Shown here in pieces: positions 1-9,300 of a stretch of DNA of 64,000 nt. Source of the stretch: Anaerolineae bacterium (lineage in GTDB: Bacteria > Chloroflexota > Anaerolineae > B4-G1 > SLSP01); contig JAPKMR010000007.1 of assembly GCA_026645815.1 (NCBI GenBank), positions 49,029-113,028 on the forward strand, written 5' to 3'. Numbering within the stretch: the stretch's first letter is position 1; each line of letters starts with the position of its first letter. The notes under the pieces are model-generated. The model saw only the letters and a list, made by a program, of their open reading frames with translations, searched no databases and had not been told where the DNA came from. The position numbers were made by a program, and so were the translations under genes.

Positions 1-646
1 CAACCAGGGTGACGTTTGGGCCAGTGATGCGGATAATGGTCTCTGCAAGAAAAGGGTAGTGTGTGCATCCCAGCACCAGATGGTCCGCGCCAGCTTGCAA
101 CAGCGGATTGAGGCATTCGCGCAGCGTTGCCTCGGTTTCTGGTGTGTCCAATTCCCCGCGCTCTACTAGATCTACCAGCCCAGGGCAAAATTGCGTTTCT
201 AGTCGAACGCCGGTGGCAAAACGTTCCACCAAGCTGTGGAAGAGTTCGCCCTGAAAGGTGGCTTGCGTCGCAATGACGGCAATCACGCCACTTTGGGTAT
301 TTTCTGCCGCAGGTTTGACTGCCGGTTCCATGCCCACAAATGCCAGGCCCGGGAAAGAGTCGCGCAGGGTGCGGAGAGCTGCCCCGGAGGCAGTATTACA
401 CGCGACTACAATAATCTTGGCGCCTTGAGCCAGGAGAAACCGCGTAATGCCCTTTGCGTATTCGCGCACCTCCGCCAGCGAGCGTATGCCATAGGGAACG
501 TGTCCCTGGTCGGCAACGTAGAGCGTGCTTTCGTGGGGGAGTTGTCTGGCAATCTCCCTCCACACGGAAAGCCCCCCGACACCAGAATCGAAGATGCCGA
601 TGGGACTTTCCGGGCTGAGGTTGAAGGGTAATCTTGCTTCTGTCAT
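1..646 (-). CDS. murI: Glutamate racemase, C-terminus cut by window edge
   Basis: This gene is not in the supplied ORF track. I translated it from the reverse strand, starting at the ATG at 646. It interconverts L- and D-glutamate to supply D-Glu for peptidoglycan in the cytoplasm. The N-terminal GIFDSGVGGLSV motif, the VACNTAS motif with the first catalytic Cys, and LGCTHYPFL with the second catalytic Cys are all visible, so both catalytic cysteines are present. About 215 codons lie in the window, and the C-terminus lies beyond position 1. It starts 11 bp after the stop of the upstream metalloprotease, so the two may be co-transcribed. The family call is secure. The only limitation is the missing 3' end. 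Confidence 0.95.
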   Translation of the reverse strand, partial: MTEARLPFNLSPESPIGIFDSGVGGLSVWREIARQLPHESTLYVADQGHVPYGIRSLAEVREYAKGITRFLLAQGAKIIVVACNTASGAALRTLRDSFPGLAFVGMEPAVKPAAENTQSGVIAVIATQATFQGELFHSLVERFATGVRLETQFCPGLVDLVERGELDTPETEATLRECLNPLLQAGADHLVLGCTHYPFLAETIIRITGPNVTLV

Positions 647-657
647 CCAGACGCGGT

Positions 658-2763
658 TTAGTCCGAGCTAGTTAGGGAGATTTGATAGGGCGCAAGTTCT
701 GTTGTCACGGGCGCTAGTGCTGATATCGCCAAAACGACCCGATCATTTGCGCTGCTGAGTGGCAACTCCCATTGACCAGTGCTGGTATCCCAACGCACCA
801 GGGGTGTTACCGTAATGCCATCACGTCCAAAGGTTACTGCCTGCAGCAGCCATTCCTGGGGCAAGACATTTGCATGTCGCACGAAACCTTCGGCGATCCA
901 CTCCGAGTCCTCAGATTCCGCGTCGTCCATAAATTGCTCGACGCCATTGACCATCAGGCGGATGTCATCGAGGGCAAATCCCGATTGATTTACTGCAGCA
1001 TCGGTAATGTATTCGAAGCGTACGGCGATAGTTTTGCCCGCATAAGCGGAAAGATCAATGGCGCGTTCAACCCAACCGTTGCTTTTCCCGGTTAGACCGC
1101 ATCCGTAATTATTCCCATTGGGGTTGCTGCGCGTGCAGCGCAAGCTCGGATCCTCCACCAGATGCCATTGAATTGCAGGCGAGCTCAGGTCTTCGGGAAG
1201 ACTGCCATCTGCGGTGTAGCCTACCGCCACATAAGCATAATCCCATTCATCTTCAATGTGATACCAGGCCTGGAACGATAGTTCGGCGGTGCGCGCCTCA
1301 CTCAGATTCAGAATCCGGGTCAATCTGGTGTCTGATTCATCTTCGCGGTTGGACCACCAGAGATACTTCCCACTGTAAGCATCGGTATCGAGCAGCTTCA
1401 CCTGCGTTGTGCCGGTAAAATTGATCACTATGGGTTGGTCGCCATTGATTTCGACATAATCTACGCCATATTGGCTGACCGTGCCGTTGATGGAAACCGG
1501 GGCGCCTCTAAAGGTCACTGTGTCGCTGGTATCAGGAGTGATAGGATTGATCTGGCTATAGCCATAACGCCCATCCTCCAATTCGGTGTCGTCCAGCAGG
1601 TTAGCTACTGTCCAATCAGCGAACAGGTCTTTGTGGTCCAGGTTTAGACCCAGATTGTCCTGCAATACCAGGTCCACGCTTTCCATGCCATTTTGGGTGT
1701 GACCGACTAACGCCTTGGTTGCTTCTTCCCCGAAACGGTCCAGGAAGTACTCCATGAACAGATAAGCGGCGCCATAGTGCGGTGAGGTGTCATCTTCCTC
1801 AGGCCACGTGGTGAGCTGTGTGTCCGGTTGCACCATATAGGCATAGTCGCTACCGCCGACATCGTAAACCCCGCTGCGCCGATACGATCGTTCATTGAGC
1901 GCCATCGCCATTTCAGAACAACCCTCGTTGAGCCAGGTGCTCTCGTTGCGATCGCGATACCAGTGAATCATATGCTGGAATTCGTGCGCCAATACACCGT
2001 TGTAGAAAGCATCATTAACATTCACGTTCTCCAAATTGATGTAGAACATCTCCATCTGGTTGGAATCCGGGCGCACGGCTTGTACATATTGGTCGGTGCT
2101 GGAGAAATATCCCGCGATGTTGTATCCCAAGCCATTCGCATGAAGGATATTCAGGTGGGGATCGCCGTCAATGCCAGGGTTAGGTTCGCCGCCGTAGAAT
2201 TCGCGGTTGGTTGGGTAAGTATGGGTTTCGAAGAGCTCGGCAGCTTCTTCAATCTCCTTACGATTGAAACGTGCGTCTTTCTCAACCCACATGTACACAT
2301 GATCGGTTTTGTACGCCAGCACTGCGGTAATCTCGAATTGTTGTTCGGTATCGAGGTTGTGAGCATTGAAGGTGCGTTCTGTTCCCACAGGATAATCAGG
2401 ATTTGTAGTGCTGGCGACACGAGAGGTTTCCGCCGGCACCCCCAGGTATAGAACGCCAAGTTCGTGCATGTCAGAAACTGGGATCTCGCTTTCCAAAATG
2501 GCGTTCAGCGTCTCCAGCGCTTCATTGGGCAGCGGTTCCACCACGATGGGCGTTTGGGGAAGTGGTTCGGGTGTGATTCTCCCATCAAGGCCTGGTTCAA
2601 GCGTTGGCCATTCGATTTCGGGCCCATCTACCGGGTTGGTGCTGCCTTCTAGTGTTGCCCACCACAATACGCCACCAACACAACAGCAACACGTGCATAG
2701 CAGTACCAGAACCAATATGGCAATGATGGCATACAGCAGCCGACGGTCCTGTTTCTCGTTCAT
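658..2763 (-). CDS. Membrane-anchored zinc metalloprotease (M6/immune inhibitor A-like)
   Basis: 701 residues. A short N-terminus precedes one hydrophobic, Cys-rich membrane segment (about residues 10-35), which places the enzyme outside the cell. A Pro/Thr-rich linker follows. The catalytic centre is LAHEFQHMIHW (HEXXH) followed by WLNEGCSEMA, the arrangement seen in M6-like gluzincins. The C-terminal third contains a WxxxEDEWDYAYV stretch and GFALDDIRL, typical of the beta-sandwich (MAM/jelly-roll-like) domain that follows the protease in immune inhibitor A relatives. A good ribosome site (AAAGGAT) precedes the ATG at 2763. The substrate is unknown, and secreted protein turnover is the safest role. 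Family placement is by motif, so the M6 label is moderately certain while the metalloprotease call is firm. Confidence 0.85.
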   Translation of the reverse strand: MNEKQDRRLLYAIIAILVLVLLCTCCCCVGGVLWWATLEGSTNPVDGPEIEWPTLEPGLDGRITPEPLPQTPIVVEPLPNEALETLNAILESEIPVSDMHELGVLYLGVPAETSRVASTTNPDYPVGTERTFNAHNLDTEQQFEITAVLAYKTDHVYMWVEKDARFNRKEIEEAAELFETHTYPTNREFYGGEPNPGIDGDPHLNILHANGLGYNIAGYFSSTDQYVQAVRPDSNQMEMFYINLENVNVNDAFYNGVLAHEFQHMIHWYRDRNESTWLNEGCSEMAMALNERSYRRSGVYDVGGSDYAYMVQPDTQLTTWPEEDDTSPHYGAAYLFMEYFLDRFGEEATKALVGHTQNGMESVDLVLQDNLGLNLDHKDLFADWTVANLLDDTELEDGRYGYSQINPITPDTSDTVTFRGAPVSINGTVSQYGVDYVEINGDQPIVINFTGTTQVKLLDTDAYSGKYLWWSNREDESDTRLTRILNLSEARTAELSFQAWYHIEDEWDYAYVAVGYTADGSLPEDLSSPAIQWHLVEDPSLRCTRSNPNGNNYGCGLTGKSNGWVERAIDLSAYAGKTIAVRFEYITDAAVNQSGFALDDIRLMVNGVEQFMDDAESEDSEWIAEGFVRHANVLPQEWLLQAVTFGRDGITVTPLVRWDTSTGQWELPLSSANDRVVLAISALAPVTTELAPYQISLTSSD

Positions 2764-2836
2764 GTACGGATCCTTTCGATATGTTCTCTGAACCTGAACT
2801 CATTATAGGCGAGCATTTCAGGAAAGCAATTCAGTG

Positions 2837-3000
2837 GGGTATAGGGCATTCGTAGCAGGTGAAAGGGCTTCTGCGTCCCCTATGAGGCTTGCAGTGCAAA
2901 TCAGTTGCTTCGCCAACCCCGGGCGAATGCCTTGCTCGCGCTTCAGCGGCATTGTGCGAGGCGTAGCGTGATTTCGGTCAGCGACCTGCTACGAATGCCC
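2837..3000. repeat. Intergenic repeat with 17-bp inverted ends
   Basis: The gap between the metalloprotease and the glutaredoxin gene holds no ORF. Positions 2844-2860 (gggcattcgtagcaggt) are repeated in inverted orientation at 2984-3000. The first 60 bases (2837-2896) are repeated at 46378-46437 with 52 of 60 identities counted by eye. Part of the right side (ggtcagcgacctgc, 2977-2990) recurs inverted at 37137-37150. It looks like a non-coding dispersed repeat of unknown function. Confidence 0.7.
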
Positions 3001-3087
3001 ATTTTTGTTTCGAATTGACCTCAAGTCGAAAGCTTTTATACTGGATGCAGTATAAAACGTTCCAGGGTTCTTTCTTGAGGAGGTGTG

Positions 3088-3342
3088 ATGATGGTTACAC
3101 GATCCTGGCCTCGAGTGATTGTCTTCTCTACACCCACCTGTCCCTATTGCCAGGCAGCCAAGAAATACTTGCAGCAGCGTGGCGTGCCCTTTGAGGATGA
3201 GGACGTCTCCCGGAATATCATTGCTGCGCAGTACATGGTGCAGCGCAGTGGGCAGCAAGGAGTACCAGTTATCCAGGTAGGTGGAGAGATTGTTATCGGT
3301 TTTGACCGCGCCCGGTTGGATGCGCTGCTGGGATTGAAGTGA
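3088..3342 (+). CDS. Glutaredoxin-like thiol protein
   Basis: About 84 residues with a single thioredoxin fold. The redox motif CPYC sits near residue 15 (STPTCPYCQAAKKYL). The cis-Pro motif GVPVIQVGG and a C-terminal VIGFDRARL complete the NrdH/YruB-like small glutaredoxin pattern. It probably reduces disulfides or mixed thiols in the cytoplasm. An AGGAGG box at 3078-3083 precedes three consecutive possible starts (GTG 3085, ATG 3088, ATG 3091). The box-to-start distance fits 3091 or 3088 best. It stands alone downstream of an intergenic repeat. The electron donor cannot be told from the sequence. Confidence 0.88.
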   Translation: MMVTRSWPRVIVFSTPTCPYCQAAKKYLQQRGVPFEDEDVSRNIIAAQYMVQRSGQQGVPVIQVGGEIVIGFDRARLDALLGLK

Positions 3343-3350
3343 GTGTGCGT

Positions 3351-3378
3351 TCGACAGACCCGCGAAATGCGTTATAAT
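3351..3378 (+). promoter_or_regulatory. Putative sigma70 promoter for the DUF4446 gene
   Basis: TCGACA (3351-3356) and a perfect TATAAT (3373-3378) are separated by 16 bp. The start codon at 3466 lies about 80 bases beyond the predicted transcription start and has a GAGGAG ribosome site. The prediction is by eye. Confidence 0.55.
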
Positions 3379-3465
3379 TCCGCGCGTAGTCTATTCTGCA
3401 ATCTCGGTTGGTTATAGATTGCAATAAACGAATCCGCGCGGTATGGATCTTGACGAGGAGATTCC

Positions 3466-3948
3466 ATGGAAAGTGTTTTGATTCCCTGGGTGATTGCTTC
3501 GACGCTGCTGCTGTTTGTGGCAGCCTATTGGATTTACACATTGGAGAAGCGCTTTAACGGCTTGGAGAAACAGTACAAGCGTTTATTGACCCTCTCTGAA
3601 AGCAGTGACCAGGCCACGTTGGCAGATTTTCTTCACCGACTCGAGGAACACGACACCCGTATACAGACAGCTGAGGGCGCACTTTCGCAAATACAGGGCA
3701 TTCTGCCGCATACAATTCAGGGCTATGGTGTGCAACGTTATCAGGGATTCGCCAACGTTGGCGGTGATCAGAGTTTCTCCATCGCTCTGGTAGATGGTCG
3801 TGGCAGTGGCTTTCTGTTATCTGGCCTGCATGGGCGGGATGAGACTCGCGTATATGCCAAACCGCTGGTACAATGGCGCGCCTCCTACACGCTGGGCGCC
3901 GAGGAGCAGGCGGTCCTGGCTCTTGCTCGTAAGATGACTGAGGCTTAA
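3466..3948 (+). CDS. DUF4446 membrane protein
   Basis: 160 residues. One N-terminal transmembrane helix (about residues 5-25) is followed by a charged, coiled-coil-prone stretch (about 26-80). A C-terminal globular part carries NVGGDQSFSIALVDGRGSGFLLSGLHGRDETRVYAKP, the hallmark of DUF4446. The protein should be anchored in the cytoplasmic membrane with the conserved domain probably facing the cytoplasm. The family has no established function. A GAGGAG ribosome site precedes the ATG. It lies just upstream of bactofilin, but bactofilin has its own strong promoter, so a shared role is only a possibility. Confidence 0.85.
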   Translation: MESVLIPWVIASTLLLFVAAYWIYTLEKRFNGLEKQYKRLLTLSESSDQATLADFLHRLEEHDTRIQTAEGALSQIQGILPHTIQGYGVQRYQGFANVGGDQSFSIALVDGRGSGFLLSGLHGRDETRVYAKPLVQWRASYTLGAEEQAVLALARKMTEA

Positions 3949-3995
3949 GAAGTTTCTGTACGATGAGAATCTGAACAGTAACCTCAAAACGGGTT

Positions 3996-4024
3996 TTGAC
4001 ATTTTCCGCAAGTGTAAGTATGAT
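3996..4024 (+). promoter_or_regulatory. Strong sigma70 promoter for bactofilin
   Basis: TTGACA (3996-4001), a 17-bp spacer and TATGAT (4019-4024) form a near-consensus promoter. The bactofilin start at 4098 follows with an AGGAGG ribosome site. Confidence 0.7.
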
Positions 4025-4097
4025 GGGGTGTAGTTTGCGCAGCAGTTGCTGTGCGTAGTATGTCTAAATCGAGTTAGCATTTATCAGGAGGATTTCC

Positions 4098-4568
4098 ATG
4101 TGGGGTAAGGAAAAAACGCGAGATGAGGAGGTTGTGGCGACGCCAGTCGCGGCTGCTACACGGCAGCCTGCTGCTGCCTCCAAACCCATTGAGACCACCA
4201 TCGGTCCGAATACCCATTTCAAAGGCGATATCCAGGGGGATGGTAGCCTGCGAGTTGAAGGTGTGGTTGAGGGCACTATTTCAACTACGGGCAATTTGGT
4301 CATCACCGAGAGTGCTAAGGTACTCGCAGAAGTCAAGGCCGCCAATGTGTCCGTAGCCGGCGCGGTGAAAGGTAATATCCACGCGAATCGCGTTGAGGTT
4401 TTGGCGACTGGTCGCGTGTGGGGTGATTTGACTGTCAAGGTCATGCTCACCAATGAAGGCGCTTATGTAAGCGGGCAGATTATCATGCCGAAGGATGTCA
4501 AACCGCCACAGTTGGAGCCGGAGCCAGCAAAGCCGGCAGTCCCGGCGCCAGCACCAGCAGCTAAGTAG
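4098..4568 (+). CDS. Bactofilin (polymer-forming cytoskeletal protein)
   Basis: 156 residues. A disordered N-terminal tail (about 1-35, Ala/Pro/Gln-rich) precedes a right-handed beta-helix core (about 36-130). The core has the repeated hydrophobic pattern GDIQGDGSLRVEGVVEGTI, ISTTGNLVITESAKVLAEV and VAGAVKGNI. A Pro/Ala/Glu-rich C-terminal tail follows. This is the standard bactofilin layout. These proteins self-assemble without nucleotide into cytoplasmic or membrane-associated filaments that localise envelope functions. The gene has its own promoter and ends at an intrinsic terminator, so it appears to be a single-gene unit. Confidence 0.95.
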   Translation: MWGKEKTRDEEVVATPVAAATRQPAAASKPIETTIGPNTHFKGDIQGDGSLRVEGVVEGTISTTGNLVITESAKVLAEVKAANVSVAGAVKGNIHANRVEVLATGRVWGDLTVKVMLTNEGAYVSGQIIMPKDVKPPQLEPEPAKPAVPAPAPAAK

Positions 4569-4582
4569 GTAGGTTATCCGCG

Positions 4583-4622
4583 CCGCCCTCCGGTAAATCT
4601 GTTCCGGGGGGCGGTTTGCTTT
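4583..4622 (+). terminator. Rho-independent terminator after bactofilin
   Basis: Stem CCGCCCTCCGG (4583-4593) pairs with CCGGGGGGCGG (4604-4614) with one non-standard pair, and a T-rich tail (TTTGCTTT) follows. It separates bactofilin from the convergent glycosyltransferase. Confidence 0.75.
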
Positions 4623-4690
4623 GCCCCTTAGAGAATTGCCGCGCGCCCGATGGTTGTTAAAAGCATCGCTGCGCGTATTTTGTTCCCCGT

Positions 4691-6142
4691 TTAGGCATGT
4701 GTGATGCGCGCCTGCAACACTGTGGCTCCTACCATAAGGGTTTCTCCACTGAGTGCGATGAGGGCTAGCGGCAGAAGCTCTACCTGCCCCCCGAGCGTTG
4801 CCTGCCATGCCGCAACCAGGGCGTAGATACCCAACAGCATTTCTCCTAGTGTGGAACGGTCTGGTTTGAGGCTATAACGTGCGTGTCGCCAGCGTCCGGT
4901 CCGGGCTTGAAGGTTGAATTTGGGTGTGCGATGAAATGGCCCGCCCCAATGTGTTAAGCCGTCCAGGAGCGCGAGTGTATTACTCCACGCCAGCCCCATT
5001 CCCAGCGCCATCAATACCGGATAGGCGAGGATGCGCCGGGGCCAGTCTCGATAAAGCGTTATCTGTCCCAGGAAATAGAGCAGTGGTGGAACGGCGATGA
5101 TCGCCCCCAGAATGCCGCTCAGCGCTGGCAGTGATGGGGGATAGAGTGTCATGGGCAGCAAGAGTATCATCAGCGCCAGAAACAACGGCTGTGTGAAATA
5201 ACCACTCAGGTGCAGGAGCGCCATGATCTTTTGCGCCAGATTGAGACGTGATGAGCACGCGATGGGCCTGGCAAGCTTTCGCAGGCATTGCACTGCGCCC
5301 TTTGCCCACCGGTATTGTTGTTGCTTGAATGCCGCGACCAGTGGGGGAAGCTCTGCTGCTGCGGTCACTCCCGGTAGATAGCGGACACGCCACCCCTTAA
5401 GCTGCGCGCGATAGCTCAAATCCAGGTCTTCCGCAACCGTATCGAATTGCCAACCGCCCGCATCTTCAATCGCGTTTTTACGCCAGATGCCTGCGGTCCC
5501 GTTGAAGTTCATTAAGAGGCCACTGCGATTGCGGGCGATATGTTCGATAGCGAAGTGTGCGTCGAGAGCCAGAGCTTGCGCTCTGGTGATGGGCGAATAC
5601 TCCGCGTTGAGATGGCTCCAGCGTGCCTGTACCATAGCCAAATGAGGCTCAGCAAGCAGATGCGGAACGGTGTGCTTGAGGAAATCCGGTTTCGGGTAGA
5701 AATCCGCGTCGAAAAGTGCGATGATTTCACCGTGTGCCTGTTGTAATCCCGCTGCCAACGCACCTGCTTTGTAGCCGGTGAGATGGTCGCGATGCAACAG
5801 TGTGATTGTATAGCCCTGGGCACGCAAGCGCGCACATTCGGCTTCGGCCAAAGCCGTTGTCTCGTCGTTAGAATCATCGAGAACCTGTATCTCCAGTTGC
5901 TTTTGAGGCCACTCCAGAGCGGCAATGGCCTGTAGCACGCGTTGCACAACATAGCGCTCATTGCGCAGGGGAACTTGCACGGTGACTACCGGCAAGCTCG
6001 ATTCGGGCGGCAATGTTGGCGCCGGTTCTGAATCATTGCGGTGTTTGAAATACAGAGCAATCAGGATGACGATGTGTGTGGCATAGATTGCTAACATTGC
6101 CAGCACTGCTGTATAGAAATATCCAATGATTGTGTTTATCAT
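4691..6142 (-). CDS. Cellulose synthase-like processive glycosyltransferase (GT2)
   Basis: 483 residues. An N-terminal transmembrane helix (about 5-30) is followed by the GT2 catalytic domain. Visible motifs are VLDDSNDET (nucleotide-binding Asp), FDADFYP (DxD), TVAEDLDLSYR (the TED-like catalytic region) and QQQYRWAKG, matching the QxxRW signature of processive enzymes. Four or so C-terminal membrane helices follow (about 300-480). This layout matches CslA/mannan-synthase-like enzymes that polymerise and export beta-linked glycans across the membrane. The sugar cannot be read from the sequence. On the reverse strand a TATAAT (6150-6155) ends only 7 bases before the ATG, so the mRNA may be leaderless. 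No PilZ domain is visible. Confidence 0.9.
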   Translation of the reverse strand: MINTIIGYFYTAVLAMLAIYATHIVILIALYFKHRNDSEPAPTLPPESSLPVVTVQVPLRNERYVVQRVLQAIAALEWPQKQLEIQVLDDSNDETTALAEAECARLRAQGYTITLLHRDHLTGYKAGALAAGLQQAHGEIIALFDADFYPKPDFLKHTVPHLLAEPHLAMVQARWSHLNAEYSPITRAQALALDAHFAIEHIARNRSGLLMNFNGTAGIWRKNAIEDAGGWQFDTVAEDLDLSYRAQLKGWRVRYLPGVTAAAELPPLVAAFKQQQYRWAKGAVQCLRKLARPIACSSRLNLAQKIMALLHLSGYFTQPLFLALMILLLPMTLYPPSLPALSGILGAIIAVPPLLYFLGQITLYRDWPRRILAYPVLMALGMGLAWSNTLALLDGLTHWGGPFHRTPKFNLQARTGRWRHARYSLKPDRSTLGEMLLGIYALVAAWQATLGGQVELLPLALIALSGETLMVGATVLQARITHA

Positions 6143-6321
6143 ATCGAGGATTATACCTGAAGTACGTATTTCGTTTCAGGTTTGGCAGGGCGATGTAGGT
6201 TGGGTGACTGCATGACTAATCTGCTATTTGTTTGCAGTTGTGTGGGCGTGGGCATTTCTGTCTGGCTGTAGCTGTGATAAGATACTGTTTTGTAACTTCA
6301 GAGTGCTTCAGGAGGTGGGGC

Positions 6322-9300
6322 GTGGAAATTCTGCATCGTGGCAAAACCCTGTTACTGGTTCTTGTTCTGTGTTTCACTTTTATCAGCCCGTTTCCCAATC
6401 CCGGCAACGCGGTTGTGGCTGCGGCGCCAAATGCTGATTATACCCTGACCTTGGGCGGTGTGGCATTTGATCCGTTAGTTTCTCAGCCAGCTTTGCCTTT
6501 GGCGTGGCGTCAGTCTTCTACGCCCGGACCTGATTTGCACCTGGTGCAATTCTCCGGTCCAACTCGGGAGCTCTGGATGGAGACGTTAGCGAAAGTTGGA
6601 TTGGAAATTGTGCAGTATATTCACCCTTTCACATACGTGGTGTGGGGTGATTCTGCGGCAATGAGCCTGGTGTCTGAATTGGACTATGTGCGCTGGACCG
6701 GTCCTTTCTTGCCTGCCTATCGCGTCTTACCGCAATGGCGCACCCTGGATGCGACGGCGCGCGCTTTCGAGGTGATGGTTTATCGCACCGCCGGACGGGC
6801 TTCTGTGTTGAGCAGCCTCACGGCGCTGGGGGCGCAGTTGCAGGAGGCTATTGACTTAGGGTACGGTTTCGATGGGCTGGCTGTGACGCTATCTGGCGAG
6901 CGATTGTTGGAGGCGGCGCGAATTCCTGGCGTTTATACCATACAGCCCATCTCCACTGAGCGCGCTACGCGTGGCGAGATGAGCAGTCAGGTCAATGTCA
7001 ACAATGTGGATCAGAATAACCAGGCCTTCACGGGTTACCGTACCTGGTTGACGAGTGTGGGACTTGATGGGACTGGCGTTGTCATTGCCAACGTGGATAG
7101 CGGGATTCAAGAATCGCATCCTGATCTTATCCACCGGATGCAAACCTGTGTTGGGACAACTTGCGGCAATACAGCTTCAAGCAGTCATGGAACGCATACT
7201 GCTGGCATTATGGCGGCGGATGGGAGCTCGGGGGTCGTTGATAGCCGGGGTTTCCTGCGTGGCTTAGGCGTTGCCCCTGGCGCCAACCTTGTGGAGCAGG
7301 TTTATAGCAGCTACAATCTCACATTGTTGATCAAGGATTCCTCCACCAATGGGGCGCTCATCTCCGGCAATAGCTGGGGACCCGCGAGTACGCCGCAGGG
7401 CTATGATGCGGATACGCGTGAGGTGGATGTGGGTGTGCGTGACGCGAACCTGACGCTTGCGGGCAACCAACCGCTGAATTATGTGCTTTCGATTATGAAT
7501 GGCGATGGTGGAACGAGCTCGCAGGGAAGTCCTGATGAGGGCAAGAATATCTTTACCATTGGCTCAACTAAAATGCAGACATCGAGCGGCTCTCAGGAAC
7601 TGGCAATTAACGATGTTTCCAGCAACTCGGCGCATGGTCCTGCCCTGGATGGGCGCAAGATTCCGCACATGGTTGCACCGGGCTGTTATGTAGACTCAAC
7701 TGTGCCCACCAACTCCTATGGCACCATGTGTGGCACGAGTATGTCTTCTCCCCAAGTGAGTGGTGCGGCAGCGCTCTTTATTCAATACTACCGGGGCTTG
7801 TTCGGTGTAGACCCAAGTCCAGCGTTGCTCAAGGCGGCTTTCTTGCCGGTTGCGCATGATCTGGCGGGTTTCCATGACGCAGATGGTGGTGTTTTGGGGC
7901 ATCCCTTCGATAGCAAGCAGGGGTGGGGGCGCATGGATTTGGAAGCGGTTGTGGACCCTGCATTGCCGGTGTTGTACTTCGACAACCCACAGATTTTCGA
8001 TGCTACGGGCGAAATTTGGGAACAGAGTTTTGGTGCAGCAGATCCCACGCAACCCGTACGTTTGATGCTGGTGTGGACGGATGCCCCCGGTCATGGTCTG
8101 GGTGGCGCTACGCCCGCCTGGGTCAGCGACCTCAATCTGGAAGTGAGTGCTGATGGCAATACCTACCGCGGCAATGCTTTCAACGCGAGCGGGTGGTCGC
8201 AATCAGGGGGCACTGCGGATGGTATGAACAACACGGAGGGCATTTTCCTGGGACCAACGGCGCCCGAGACTTTTACCGTGCGCGTGAGTGCTGCCAACAT
8301 CGCCGGCGATGGTGTGCCGAACTCTGGTGATGCAACCGATCAGGATTTTGCGTTGGTTTGTTATAACTGCTTGCAGCAAGCGGATTTCACCTTGGTGGTT
8401 GAGCCACAATCAACGGCAGTGTGTGCACCGGGTGTCATCACCGCGACCATCTCTTTAGGACAATTGCTGGGATATGCGGAGGATGTTTCCTTGAATGTGC
8501 AGGCGCCGCCTGCGGTGTCAGCGATTTTCTCTCCCACGGTGGTGACTGTGCCCGGTGAAGCACTTCTGACACTGGATGTGAGTGCTGAGGCGATCGCCGG
8601 GCAGGTGACCTTGCTCATTTCGGCTACAGCAGAAATAACAAAAGTGCATACAGCGGAGCTATCATTGTTGGTTAACACCTGTGCCCCTGATGCGCCGGTG
8701 CTATTGACGCCTTCTGATGGCGCTGTGGCGCAACCCTTTGATAGTCTGACTCTTGCTTGGCAGGTACAGCCGCTCTCTACTGGTTATCGCGTGCAGGTGG
8801 CTCGTAGCCCGCTTTTTGCTGCCCCATTTGTAGATGCGCCGGTGGCTACTGCGGCATATTCCGACTCTGTGACTCTGGAGAGCGGCACCTGTTACTGGTG
8901 GCGCGCGCAGGGTGAAAACGCTTGTAGTAGCAGTCCGTGGGCTGAGCCTTTCCATTTTGCGACTGCCGCGTTGGGGATTGGCCTTGCCGATGACATGGAA
9001 TCTGGCGACGGCAATTGGAGCGAGGAGGTCGCTGTCGGCAGTGCTACTTGGGGGCTTTCAACAGCACAATCGTATAGCCCAACGCGTGCCTGGTTTGTGC
9101 CTGATGCAGCTGTCCCGACCGACAGTCGTTTATGGAACACGGTTGCCGTTCCAGTCGGCGCCGGCAGTACGCTAAGCTTTTGGCATCGCTATCAATTCGA
9201 GGGGAGTGACCCGTACGCTTGGGATGGCGCCGTGCTGGAGATTTCCACGGATGGAGGTCTACATTGGGATGATTTGGGCCCAGCTATCGTGGCTAATGGT

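Noticed and set aside
236-631. 131-residue plus-strand ORF
   Set aside because: It is antisense to the glutamate racemase, whose two catalytic Cys motifs are clear on the reverse strand.
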